From the NCBI GenBank assembly GCA_023667695.1, contig JAMOZY010000002.1, positions 180,460 to 244,459 on the forward strand: a stretch of 64,000 nt of DNA. Direction: 5' to 3'. The position numbers were made by a program, and so were the translations under genes. Source of the DNA: Clostridium sp. (GTDB taxonomy: Bacteria; Bacillota; Clostridia; Lachnospirales; Lachnospiraceae). The notes beneath the pieces are model-generated. The model searched no databases, had not been told where the DNA came from, and saw only the letters and a program-made list of their open reading frames with translations. Shown one piece after another: positions 53,600 through 63,930 of the stretch (position 1 is the first letter of the stretch; each line of letters starts with the position of its first letter).

Positions 53600-54964
53600 A
53601 TGGCAGTTACGAGCCTTTGGCATATCGAGGGGCGGCTGAAAGATTTGATTTCCTATGTGGAGAATCCAGAAAAGACCATACCGAATGAGGGTATGCAGGA
53701 CTTCCTTAACGTGTTCTCTTATGTGAAAAATCCAGAGAAAACAGACAGCGGCGAGTACGTTTCCTCTATCAACTGTTTAAAAGAAACAGCGTTGCAGCAG
53801 ATGATTTTGACGAAAAAGCAGTACCAAAAGACAGGCGGCTATATCGCATGGCACGGCTACCAGAGCTTCAAGCCAGACGAGGTCACGCCCGAACAATGCC
53901 ACGAAATCGGCTTGAAACTGGCGGAAGAAATGTGGGGAGATAACTACCAGATAATCGTTGCCACCCACCTTGACAGGGGGCATCTGCACAACCATTTCTG
54001 TTTTAACTCCGTTTCCTATCTGGATGGCAGGAAATATAATTATTCAAAATCGGAGCAGAAACGGTTAAGGGAAACGTCAGACCGCTTGTGCAGAGAATAC
54101 GGATTATCGGTGATTGAGAACCCGAAGAAAGCACCGTCAAGAGCAATTTATCTGGACGAGAAAAGCGGAAAGCCGACACGCTACAATGTCTATCTGGAAG
54201 ATTTAGCTGAAGCAATCAGCGGCAGCCGGGATATTCCGCACATGATGAAATACCTGACTGACAAAGGCTATGAGGTTGATTTTTCGGGCAGCCATTGGAA
54301 GATGAAGTTGTCGCAGTACGCACATTTCACGAGGTTGGACACCCTTGACGAAAGGCTAACACCCGATTTTATCCGAAGTCATTTAGGGACAAGGGCAAGG
54401 TACGGAAACTACAAAGCGAGGATTTCCTACTCCCCCTATATGCCAGAGGAATATAAAAAGGCATGGAAGCCGCGGCAGAAAACAACAGGAATTTTAGCCT
54501 TATATTACTACTGGTGTTATCAGTTGGGGATATTTCCGAAAGGCACGGATTACAAGCCAACAAGCCCGCTGATGAAAGAGGAGCTTCGGAAACTGGACGA
54601 GATTACCGCACAGGTACGGTATATGTCGGAGCATAACATCTCCACACTCTCCGATTTACACGCCGACAGAGACAAGAACCAGTTGGAAATGGACAGGCTG
54701 ATTGATTATCGGCGGCACTTGCAGAATAAGATACGCCGTGCATCACCAGCCGAAAAAGAAACGTTGAGAGCCGAGAAAAACGGTATAACGGAGCAGATAA
54801 CGGACTTGAGAAAGCGGCTGAAATATGCCGCCGCCATCGAAAAACGCTCCGCACACATTGACGATTGCTTAAACCAAATCCACGATACGGTTGAAAATCA
54901 GCGGTCAAATCAGCAGAAACAGACAAGCAGGGCAGACCACGGGAGGGAGGAATCACGGAGATGA
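53600..54964 (+). CDS. Relaxase/mobilization nuclease
   Basis: The relaxase nicks oriT and pilots the strand during mobilization. The 454-aa protein has the metal-binding motif HLDRGHLHNHF at residues 123-133, a candidate nucleophile Tyr near the N terminus (ISYVENPEKT, Tyr19), and a long C-terminal coiled coil. It starts at 53600, one base after the mobC stop, with AAAGGGGCGG upstream, rather than at 53561 inside mobC. It overlaps tnpW by 4 bp. It needs a helper conjugation system. Confidence 0.9.
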   Translation: MAVTSLWHIEGRLKDLISYVENPEKTIPNEGMQDFLNVFSYVKNPEKTDSGEYVSSINCLKETALQQMILTKKQYQKTGGYIAWHGYQSFKPDEVTPEQCHEIGLKLAEEMWGDNYQIIVATHLDRGHLHNHFCFNSVSYLDGRKYNYSKSEQKRLRETSDRLCREYGLSVIENPKKAPSRAIYLDEKSGKPTRYNVYLEDLAEAISGSRDIPHMMKYLTDKGYEVDFSGSHWKMKLSQYAHFTRLDTLDERLTPDFIRSHLGTRARYGNYKARISYSPYMPEEYKKAWKPRQKTTGILALYYYWCYQLGIFPKGTDYKPTSPLMKEELRKLDEITAQVRYMSEHNISTLSDLHADRDKNQLEMDRLIDYRRHLQNKIRRASPAEKETLRAEKNGITEQITDLRKRLKYAAAIEKRSAHIDDCLNQIHDTVENQRSNQQKQTSRADHGREESRR

Positions 54965-55263
54965 GCAGAATGTCCGAGGAAGAAATACAGGCAATCATGG
55001 AAGAATACAAGGACGCCCCTATGGTAAACCCCAATAAAACCTATCCCCCTCTGCCGCCTGCGGGGAATATCAAACCCCTTGTCCGTGTTCCAGAACAGAT
55101 GAGTTTTACCGAGAAAATCGGTGGCACGGAATACACCGTCAACGCCCATTTCCGAAAGGACGGACGGGATTTGCTTGCCATGCTCTCTGATATTTTTATG
55201 CGTGATATACTGGAATATGGGATTTATGGCGAAACAGATTGGGATGGTGATGATGGAGAATAG
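54961..55263 (+). CDS. tnpW: TnpW-family transposon protein
   Basis: The 100-aa protein contains MSFTEKIGGTEYTVNAHFRK and LLAMLSDIFMRDI, the TnpW pattern; its N-terminal 50 residues are proline-rich. TnpW precedes tnpX in Tn4451-like elements; its role in transposition is unclear. It overlaps the relaxase stop by 4 bp. Confidence 0.85.
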   Translation: MSRMSEEEIQAIMEEYKDAPMVNPNKTYPPLPPAGNIKPLVRVPEQMSFTEKIGGTEYTVNAHFRKDGRDLLAMLSDIFMRDILEYGIYGETDWDGDDGE

Positions 55264-55294
55264 CAGACCGCAGAAGAATTATCGCTTTAAAGCG

Positions 55295-57030
<1,736 letters not shown>

Positions 57031-57196
57031 ATACAGGCGTGGCAGGAGAAAATCTATACTCCTGCCCATACATATCTAATTTTATCCTTATCGGGTATCA
57101 ATCAAAATTCATTATTTTACTTTAACATATTTTTCTATGTTCATCAACAAATTTCAACACAATGCGAATTCAGCATCTATGTATTCGTGACTACGC

Positions 57197-57233
57197 AAAA
57201 AAGAGATATTAAATTCTCTTTATTTAATATCTC
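57197..57233 (-). terminator. Terminator of the Sm-like gene
   Basis: On the minus strand the perfect 11-bp stem GAGATATTAAA/TTTAATATCTC is followed by TTTTTT. Confidence 0.75.
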
Positions 57234-57280
57234 CTACACATGCTATGGTTTTACTTACTTCTATAATTTCAAAAATCTTT

Positions 57281-57460
57281 TCAACCTAAAATCCTTATTG
57301 TTCCTATATATTTTATGGCTACCATAAGATTATTATCCAGGGTTATGAACAGGTCATCACAGGCAGTAACCGTCCCTTTATAGGATACCGCCGCGATTGG
57401 ATTACCGTGATAGTTCCTTAATTCTATTCCTACTTTCTTTCCAACTAAATGTTCCAGCAT
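57281..57460 (-). CDS. 59-aa Sm-like (LSm) small protein
   Basis: The minus strand encodes MLEHLVGKKVGIELRNYHGN and so on to TIRILG, 59 residues. The order of beta strands (YKGTVTACDDLFITLDNN, then VAIKYIGTI) resembles the Sm fold, where G-x-V-x-x-x-D-x-F-I-x-L is the Sm1 signature. It may bind RNA or be a small SH3-like adaptor. A GGAGGTGG site precedes the ATG, and a terminator follows about 50 bp later, so it is a single-gene unit. It was recovered by reading the sequence, being very short. It lies just outside the mobile element. Confidence 0.75.
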   Translation of the reverse strand: MLEHLVGKKVGIELRNYHGNPIAAVSYKGTVTACDDLFITLDNNLMVAIKYIGTIRILG

Positions 57461-57526
57461 AGTTCCACCTCCTCCCTGTGTAATTATACCATCCCTTTAG
57501 CGGATACACAATGAACCATTTTTCAA

Positions 57527-58606
57527 TCAATATGATGTTTTCACACGATATTTATGTCGTATAGGTTTCATCGTCCAATCATCAAATCCGATTAAACCGT
57601 CATTTTGCAATCTTCCAAGTACAATCCCCGGATCCCTATTAATCGATTCTGCAAAGCGTATAATCTCATTTAACCCAAATCTTTTACCAGCTACAAACTC
57701 ATTATACTTTTCTCTTGGAATCAAGCTGTCTTGTGCAAATAAGTCAGCTGCTTGTTCCTGCTCTCCCGATTCCTTTTCAAATGATATGCCATAATCCCCA
57801 TTGATAATATGACCAATTTCATGAAACAGCGTAAACCAGAATGAATCTGAATTAAGTCTTCTGTCATTCACCATAAGCATGATATTCTCACCAATTTTTT
57901 TAGTAGCTCCATTCATCCTTGAGCCAGAAATATTGGGTAATATTACAAAAATCACACCTGCCTCTGCAAATGCTTTTCGAATCAATGGATAAAATTCGCT
58001 ATGGTTCTTTGTTAAAGTCAGTGCATACTGTACTGCTTCTTCAAATTTCTTTTTATTAAACTTTGGCGCATCAACTGCTAAAGCCTTATTCGTTGCAATT
58101 TGCACCATTATATTCGCTTTAACTGTACTAGCCTCTTCTAAAGCTTCTGTTGAACTCCTAAAACTTACCGCCATATCCCTTTTCGTAAATACAGTCAGTG
58201 TTGCTACATTCAAGAATTCTCGAAGAGCTTTTATCTGTTCATCTTTCTTTCTAGGCAAATCCGGAAGGCCATAGTTGTCTCTAAAATATTTATAATCAAA
58301 TAATTCAAATACTTTTCTTTCTTCCACCAATTCTTCCTGAGACTTAAACTCAGCAATTAATGCATCATAAGCATTCTGAAGATTCAACCAATAATTCACA
58401 CTGGTTCCAAGCATTCTAGAAAGCTTCATTGCAATATCAATAGACAAACTCTGTTCACCACGAATTAATAAGCTCAAATTCTTAGGTGTTGTATCTAGTC
58501 TTTTGGCAAAATCTTCCTGTGTTAATCCACTCTCTTCAACAATTTCTTTAATATAATATCCTGGGTGAAATGCAACCGTATCATTATATTCAATGTAATT
58601 ACTCAT
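57527..58606 (-). CDS. higA: HigA-type antitoxin with ImmA/IrrE metallopeptidase domain
   Basis: The 359-aa protein has an N-terminal XRE/HigA helix-turn-helix (VAFHPGYYIKEIVEESGLTQ, DFAKRLDTTPKNLSLLIRGE) and a C-terminal ImmA/IrrE-like zinc peptidase domain (FWFTLFHEIGHIINGDYGIS, with HEXXH and a downstream Glu in GEQEQAADLFAQ). It overlaps the toxin gene by 8 bp. The HTH would repress the operon at the palindrome at 58989-59009. The peptidase part may sense stress or degrade the antitoxin or a partner; HigA proteins of this long type are less common than short ones. Confidence 0.88.
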   Translation of the reverse strand: MSNYIEYNDTVAFHPGYYIKEIVEESGLTQEDFAKRLDTTPKNLSLLIRGEQSLSIDIAMKLSRMLGTSVNYWLNLQNAYDALIAEFKSQEELVEERKVFELFDYKYFRDNYGLPDLPRKKDEQIKALREFLNVATLTVFTKRDMAVSFRSSTEALEEASTVKANIMVQIATNKALAVDAPKFNKKKFEEAVQYALTLTKNHSEFYPLIRKAFAEAGVIFVILPNISGSRMNGATKKIGENIMLMVNDRRLNSDSFWFTLFHEIGHIINGDYGISFEKESGEQEQAADLFAQDSLIPREKYNEFVAGKRFGLNEIIRFAESINRDPGIVLGRLQNDGLIGFDDWTMKPIRHKYRVKTSY

Positions 58607-58970
58607 AGTGCTTACTCACCTCCATAATCTCAACAATCCTCACATTTTGTGATATCTCATTGATATTGCACGGAACATACGGTTCCTTATTCTCATCAAG
58701 CGGCTCTAATATTATACGCCACTGATCCCGCCTTGACTTTACATCAATTGCAAAATATCCTTCCAGATTTCTTCCGCTTTTGTTCTCAAGCTTATGAAAG
58801 TGAAAGGTTGGTTGAACAATAATATCTTTTATAATATCCGCCTGCTTCAAAGCATTTATCCTAGCCAAAAGACTATTTGCCAGTGCAATATTTCCGCCAA
58901 ATAATTTCTTTGCCGCCTTCAGACTGGTACATTGTTCCTCCGTTTTAGCATCTGTATAAACTAATTCCAA
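58599..58970 (-). CDS. higB: HigB/RelE-type toxin
   Basis: The 123-aa protein resembles the HigB branch of the RelE/ParE fold: AAKKLFGGNIALANSLLARI, then NLEGYFAIDVKSRRDQWRII with the RRDQWRI strand typical of ribosome-dependent mRNA interferases. The catalytic set was not resolved by eye. It is upstream of the antitoxin, the usual HigBA order, with an 8-bp overlap, and under a strong promoter. Confidence 0.85.
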   Translation of the reverse strand: MELVYTDAKTEEQCTSLKAAKKLFGGNIALANSLLARINALKQADIIKDIIVQPTFHFHKLENKSGRNLEGYFAIDVKSRRDQWRIILEPLDENKEPYVPCNINEISQNVRIVEIMEVSKHYE

Positions 58971-58988
58971 TTCCTTCCTCCTTCTTTT

Positions 58989-59039
58989 AAATTACCTGTT
59001 AGGTAATTTGATTATAGGGTCTATATGTATTTTTGTCAA
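58989..59039 (-). promoter_or_regulatory. Consensus promoter with palindromic operator of higBA
   Basis: On the minus strand TTGACA (59039-59034), a 17-bp spacer, and TATAAT (59016-59011), a perfect consensus. Directly downstream is the perfect palindrome AAATTACCT-AAC-AGGTAATTT on the minus strand (59009-58989), over the start site. It fits tight autorepression. Confidence 0.85.
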
Positions 59040-59154
59040 TGTCCTGTATCATTTAGATTTTTTCATTCCATTATATGGATTTATTCCATCCACTTTGATT
59101 AATACATCGGATTTCAGCATTCCGAAAAAAAAGGAACGGCAAGCCGTAGATAAA

Positions 59155-59183
59155 TTGACAATCATTTTATAATAATTTAATAT
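59155..59183 (+). promoter_or_regulatory. Promoter of the GGDEF gene
   Basis: TTGACA (59155-59160), a 17-bp spacer, and TAATAT (59178-59183), about 40 bp before the start at 59222. The region 59040-59154 shows nothing else. Confidence 0.6.
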
Positions 59184-59221
59184 AATAGTAACGCTGTATA
59201 AAGCAGAAAAGGGGGCGCAAC

Positions 59222-60967
59222 ATGAAAGAAAAGCAGAAGAAAATATATGAAATCCTATACCTGGTCATGCTTATAACCGTAGCCGGTATGATTATCTGGA
59301 TGTTCCTGCGTTATGACGGGCCAAATCCGTCTGAGGAACAGCCTGCCGCTTTGACCAGCTTTGAAGACGGCTGGGTTACGGCTGACGGCAGCCCGGTGCC
59401 ACTGAGCCGGTTGACGGATTTGGATTTTGTAGAACCAGGGCAGCCCTTTAGCATTTATCATACCTTACCGGAAACACTGGAGGATGGCGCATCCTTCTGC
59501 TTTCGAAGTAAAAATATCTACTATACGGTATATATCGACGGGAAATCCGTCTATCATCCTTATGTACCGGAAAATATCATGTATAACGAAACCTTTGGAA
59601 CCCGGTGGAATTATATTCCTTTAACCGCCGAGGATGCCGGTAAGACTGTTGAGCTTCGTATTACCACTGTTTATGACAGCTCCCGGACCGGATTAAGCTA
59701 TACCTATCTGGGTTCCTCTGCAAGCTTTATTCTGGATACGATTCAAAGCAAGCTGGTGGCTTTCATTACCTGTGTACTGATTTTATTCGTGGGCATGATT
59801 TTAATGATTGCAGATATTCCGATTAACATGCAGTCCAAGAAGAATCACGAGCTTTTGTACCTGGGCCTCTTTGCCATCAGCATTGCGGTCTGGTGTCTGA
59901 CCGAAACGAATATACTGCAATTCTTCCTTGGCGACAGCCGTATGCTGTCCGTTCTGTCCTGCTGTTCCCTGATGCTGATTCCGATTCCGATGGTACTCTA
60001 CCTGGATTCCGCCTTCGGCTTCCGAAAAAGATTTATCGTACCGGTCATCAGCCTGCTGTCCTTTAGCTGCTTTGTGGTGTGTACGGCACTGCATTTTCTA
60101 AAGCTGGTAGATTTCCACGATACACTGAAGGTTACCCATATTGTTCTGGGCATTTCTGCCGTAGTGCTGTTTTACACGATTATCCGGCATTCCCTGATTA
60201 AAGGCAAGGATACGACCAAAAATATCTATCGTATCCTGCGGGGTATCGGATTAAGCAGTATTTCTATTGCAACGGGAATTGACATTTATCGGTTTTACTG
60301 TCAGATTGGCAGTGATTCTGCCATGTTTGTCCGAATCGGTCTGTTGATTTTTATCATCTGCTATGGTACCTCCAGTCTGGAAAAAACCATTAATGCTGTC
60401 CGGCTGGGTATTCAGACAGAGTTTGTCAGCCAGCTTGCCTATCGGGATGGTCTTACCGGCATCGGCAACCGGACTGCTTTTCAGGAGCATCTGGTCAGCC
60501 TGGAAGCACAGAAGGATGAATTAGCATCCGTTGGGATTCTGATGTTTGATGTCAATGATTTGAAATTCGTAAATGATTATTTTGGCCACCATGCTGGAGA
60601 CACCATGCTGATTCAAAGTGCTGACATGATAAAAGAATCCTTTTCGCCTCTCAGCTGTGACTGCTACCGTATCGGCGGAGATGAATTCGCAGTCCTTATC
60701 AGTGGAAATGATGTAAAACAACGCTGTGAACAAGGTCTGGAACACTTTCGTACCTTGATGGAAGGCTACAACCAAAATCCGGAAAAACCATTCCGAATCA
60801 GTATCGCCCATGGGTATTCCCTGTACGACCAGGCAGAGGATAAGAAGCTGATGGATGTTTACCAGCAGGCAGATACCCATATGTATGCCAATAAAAAATG
60901 GCTGAAGAGCCATCAGCCGAAAATGGAAGAATTATATTCTGAAAAAACAACAAAATTGACAACGTAA
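59222..60967 (+). CDS. 7TM-sensor diguanylate cyclase (GGDEF)
   Basis: GGDEF proteins make cyclic di-GMP. The 581-aa protein has one N-terminal helix, an extracellular domain of about 150 residues (DISM-like beta structure, SFCFRSKNIYYTVYIDGKSV), seven predicted helices (about 175-380), and a C-terminal GGDEF domain (LAYRDGLTGIGNRTAFQEHL, YRIGGDEFAVLIS). The active-site GGDEF is intact. The RxxD inhibitory site five residues before it is absent. It is followed by the phospholipase-C-like gene on the same strand. Confidence 0.9.
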   Translation: MKEKQKKIYEILYLVMLITVAGMIIWMFLRYDGPNPSEEQPAALTSFEDGWVTADGSPVPLSRLTDLDFVEPGQPFSIYHTLPETLEDGASFCFRSKNIYYTVYIDGKSVYHPYVPENIMYNETFGTRWNYIPLTAEDAGKTVELRITTVYDSSRTGLSYTYLGSSASFILDTIQSKLVAFITCVLILFVGMILMIADIPINMQSKKNHELLYLGLFAISIAVWCLTETNILQFFLGDSRMLSVLSCCSLMLIPIPMVLYLDSAFGFRKRFIVPVISLLSFSCFVVCTALHFLKLVDFHDTLKVTHIVLGISAVVLFYTIIRHSLIKGKDTTKNIYRILRGIGLSSISIATGIDIYRFYCQIGSDSAMFVRIGLLIFIICYGTSSLEKTINAVRLGIQTEFVSQLAYRDGLTGIGNRTAFQEHLVSLEAQKDELASVGILMFDVNDLKFVNDYFGHHAGDTMLIQSADMIKESFSPLSCDCYRIGGDEFAVLISGNDVKQRCEQGLEHFRTLMEGYNQNPEKPFRISIAHGYSLYDQAEDKKLMDVYQQADTHMYANKKWLKSHQPKMEELYSEKTTKLTT

Positions 60968-60986
60968 CCGGAGAAAGGAACGCCTT

Positions 60987-61778
60987 ATGCCATCTGTATA
61001 TGCTCATTACCGTTTTGGCTGTGATGTTTACACCCTACTGCCAGAAAAAGTAAAAACTGTTGTTCATAATTATCGGGAATTATATGACCTTGGTCTACAG
61101 GGACCGGATATTCTGTTCTTTTATCTTCCGGTCTGCCATAACCACGTCAATCGGCTGGGTACGCACATTCACCATCAGCCGGCAAGAGAATTCTTTCAGC
61201 CGGCGGTACAGATTATCCGAAGCCGTCACAAAAAGCAGGCTTCTATGGCATATATCTGCGGGATTGCCTGTCACTATGCCCTGGATTTGGTCTGTCACCC
61301 CTATATTGTAAATCTGGTTCAGACCCAGGGACTAAATCACAGTGCTATCGAAGGAGCCTTTGAACGGGTGTTGATTGTAGAAGACCATCTACCGCTGAAT
61401 ACACTTGTAACCGGCTCTATCTGTCCTTCTCCCCAAAGCGCCCATATCATTCAACAGTTTTATGAAGGAACGACAGCAAAACAGATTTTCCAGGCATTAA
61501 AAATCATGATTTGGTGCAATGACGGTCTGCGTATGAAGGATAATATCCTGAAAAAACTGCTTTTCTTTCTTCTTCGCATTGTGGGAAAATATGAAAGCAT
61601 TGCCGGCATGGTCATTACACCAGCTCCCCGGCCGGAATTTTCAGAAAGCGACTTGGAATTACGAAGGCTTTATGAAGCGGCAAAACCCGTCGCCATCCAA
61701 CTGATTACGGAGCTGCTTTCCAGTGTACACACCGGTCAAAAGCTCAGCAATCAGTTTGACAGCACCTTTCTGGGCTGA
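60987..61778 (+). CDS. Zinc-dependent phospholipase C family protein
   Basis: The 263-aa protein has the PF00882-like pattern MPSVYAHYRFGCDVYTLLPE, LYDLGLQGPDILFFYLPVCH, GTHIHHQPAREFF, and GIACHYALDLVCHPYI, with several His and Asp residues that can bind zinc. It has no signal peptide, so it should be intracellular, unlike secreted clostridial alpha-toxins. Substrate is unknown. It starts 19 bp after the GGDEF gene. Confidence 0.8.
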   Translation: MPSVYAHYRFGCDVYTLLPEKVKTVVHNYRELYDLGLQGPDILFFYLPVCHNHVNRLGTHIHHQPAREFFQPAVQIIRSRHKKQASMAYICGIACHYALDLVCHPYIVNLVQTQGLNHSAIEGAFERVLIVEDHLPLNTLVTGSICPSPQSAHIIQQFYEGTTAKQIFQALKIMIWCNDGLRMKDNILKKLLFFLLRIVGKYESIAGMVITPAPRPEFSESDLELRRLYEAAKPVAIQLITELLSSVHTGQKLSNQFDSTFLG

Positions 61779-61814
61779 TTTTCAAAACCCTCTGGCACAT
61801 TGTGTTCGTGTATA

Positions 61815-62975
61815 TTATAATATAGCCTCTGCCAGGGCTTCCAGATTCTTCACATCCTCTGGCTTCAGCGTGGATTTGATGGTAACTCCAGGCTCAACAA
61901 TCGTGATATTCTTCATGCCTTCTAAGGCCGCTTTCATGACTCTGCCGGCAGATGGCGCCCAGGAACCATTTTCCAGAATTCCTACCCTCCGGCTCTGATA
62001 TGCCTTTGATTTTAAGTGATTCAGAAAGCTCTCCATGCAAGGGAATACCCCGCCATCATAGCTAGCTGCTGCCAGAATCATCTTATCATAACGAAAGGCG
62101 TCTTCAATGACCTCTGCCATATCCTCTCTTGCCAAATCACTGACTACCACCTTCTTGGCTCCCTTTTCCTCTAAGATTTCCGCCAGCTTCTGTGCTGCCT
62201 TTCCGGTATTGCCATGAATGGACGCATAGGCAATCAGAACACCATCATCCTCCGGCGTATAGCTGGTCCAGGTCTGATATTTTCCGATATAATATTCCAG
62301 ATTTTCCTTTAAGATTGGTCCATGTAGCGGACAAATCATCCGGATATCCAAAGTGCCTGCCTTCTTTAATAACGCACCGGCCGGCGCACCATATTTTCCA
62401 ACAATATTAAAATAATACCTTCTTGCTTCACATGCCCAGTCCTCTTCCGTATCCAAAGCGCCGAATTTGCCAAAGGCATCTGCGGAAAACAGAATCCTTT
62501 CCTTCTGCTCATACTCTACCATAACCTCCGGCCAATGTACCATGGCAGCCATAAAGAACTGTAACGTATGAGTACCCAGATTTAGGGTTTCTCCTTCTGC
62601 CACTACCACCTTCCGGTCCTCCATGCTCTGCGTCAGGAACTGAGGCAGCATGGCAAAGGTCTTAGCATTTCCCACAAGTTTCATATCCGGATACCGCTCC
62701 GCCAGCGCTTCTATGCTTCCGGAATGGTCCGGCTCTAAATGAGAAATAATCAGATAATCCGGTGTCCGCTCTCCCAACGCCTCCTGCACATTTTTCATCC
62801 ATTCTTCCGTTTTTCTTGCATCCACCGTATCCATAACAGCGATTTTTTCATCCAAAATAATATAGGAATTATAGGAAACTCCATTGGGTACGACATACTG
62901 GCTTTCAAATAAATCAATTTCCCGGTCATCCACACCAACATATAAAATGTCCTCTGCAATACTTATATTATTCAT
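61815..62975 (-). CDS. fprA: FprA-type A-type flavoprotein (O2/NO reductase)
   Basis: FprA reduces oxygen to water or nitric oxide to N2O in anaerobes. The 386-aa protein has the metallo-beta-lactamase diiron domain (SHLEPDHSGSIEALAERYPD, FSADAFGKFGAL, MICPLHGPILK) and a C-terminal flavodoxin domain (IAYASIHGNTGKAAQKLAEI). The ATG at 62975 has GGAGG 9 bases upstream; 62990 is less likely. Electrons are probably supplied by the adjacent flavin reductase-rubredoxin. Confidence 0.93.
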   Translation of the reverse strand: MNNISIAEDILYVGVDDREIDLFESQYVVPNGVSYNSYIILDEKIAVMDTVDARKTEEWMKNVQEALGERTPDYLIISHLEPDHSGSIEALAERYPDMKLVGNAKTFAMLPQFLTQSMEDRKVVVAEGETLNLGTHTLQFFMAAMVHWPEVMVEYEQKERILFSADAFGKFGALDTEEDWACEARRYYFNIVGKYGAPAGALLKKAGTLDIRMICPLHGPILKENLEYYIGKYQTWTSYTPEDDGVLIAYASIHGNTGKAAQKLAEILEEKGAKKVVVSDLAREDMAEVIEDAFRYDKMILAAASYDGGVFPCMESFLNHLKSKAYQSRRVGILENGSWAPSAGRVMKAALEGMKNITIVEPGVTIKSTLKPEDVKNLEALAEAIL

Positions 62976-63014
62976 GCTCTTTTCCTCCATTTCTCCATCA
63001 AATCCTGAGCGAAC

Positions 63015-63626
63015 TTACGAAATCGGTTCAAATGCTTCAGCACCATGCTTACAAAGCGGACATACAAAGTCCGGCGGTAATTCCTCTCCTTCATAGATAT
63101 ATCCACAGATGGTGCAGCGGTATCCCTTTACACCAGCCGCTTCCTGCTTCGGCTGTGGCTTGATGTTTTTCTGATAATAGTCATAGGTTAGGGATTCCGT
63201 ATCGTTTAAAATCTCACAATCGGTTACATCTGCGATAAACATGGTATGCGTTCCCAAATCCATTTGATTTACCACCTTGCCGGAAATAAAAGCATTGGTA
63301 TTTTCCGTACAGTACAAAACGCCATTATCCGCCCGCTTCACTGCCTCATAGCCATCGAACTTGTCACATGCCCGGCCGGATTGAAAGCCAAAGCGTTGAA
63401 ACACTGCAAAGGAGGCCTCGGTTGTTAATACAGAAACATTAAATACACCTTCCTTTTCAATCATATCATGGGTAAAATTCTCTTTGTTTACTGTAATGGA
63501 AATCCGGTTTGGTTTGCTGGTAACCTGGGCTACCGTATTGATGATGCAGCCGTTATCCTTATTATCAGAACGGCTGGTAAGGACATACAGTCCATAGCTT
63601 AATTTGAACATTGCTTTCGTATCCAT
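63015..63626 (-). CDS. Flavin reductase-rubredoxin fusion
   Basis: The 203-aa protein has a flavin reductase-like domain (KLSYGLYVLTSRSDNKDNGC and INTVAQVTSKPNRISITVNK) and a C-terminal rubredoxin (YRCTICGYIYEGEELPPDF, then CPLCKHG). It probably passes electrons from NAD(P)H to FprA downstream. The ATG at 63626 has a GGAGG site; the frame runs to 63677 but lacks one. It is upstream of fprA in the same direction. Confidence 0.9.
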   Translation of the reverse strand: MDTKAMFKLSYGLYVLTSRSDNKDNGCIINTVAQVTSKPNRISITVNKENFTHDMIEKEGVFNVSVLTTEASFAVFQRFGFQSGRACDKFDGYEAVKRADNGVLYCTENTNAFISGKVVNQMDLGTHTMFIADVTDCEILNDTESLTYDYYQKNIKPQPKQEAAGVKGYRCTICGYIYEGEELPPDFVCPLCKHGAEAFEPIS

Positions 63627-63692
63627 TTGTTTCCTCCTTCTATCACGATTGGATGCTCTTAGGAACAGTGTTCCCACTTATTCCTCTCCATA

Positions 63693-63839
63693 TTATTGGG
63701 TCTGCCCTGGAGATGATTTTCCAGACGATTTCTTTGGTAATTTCTTTGATGCCAGCTTATCAATAATCTTATTTATTAACCACAGGTCCATAAAAAAATC
63801 AACTATGTCCATAAGCATATCTATCATAAAACCAACCAT
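63693..63839 (-). CDS. 48-aa amphipathic small protein
   Basis: The minus strand encodes MVGFMIDMLMDIVDFFMDLW followed by a lysine- and serine-rich tail ending in SSPGQTQ. The first 25 residues form an amphipathic or membrane-inserted helix. A GGAGG site precedes the ATG, and a promoter lies about 60 bp upstream. It may be a small membrane-active or regulatory peptide; I cannot identify it. It lies just upstream of the flavin reductase. Confidence 0.6.
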   Translation of the reverse strand: MVGFMIDMLMDIVDFFMDLWLINKIIDKLASKKLPKKSSGKSSPGQTQ

Positions 63840-63900
63840 AAGACCTCCTCCTTCCACCCCCTGTTTTCAATGTAATTATCAGCGATTTTATCTGTTCCTT

Positions 63901-63930
63901 AGTATACACTCTTTCCGGCATGATAGTCAA
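63901..63930 (-). promoter_or_regulatory. Promoter of the 48-aa protein and flavoprotein genes
   Basis: On the minus strand TTGACT (63930-63925), an 18-bp spacer, and TATACT (63906-63901). Further upstream, to the window end, only a short hairpin (63937-63954) is visible. Confidence 0.6.
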
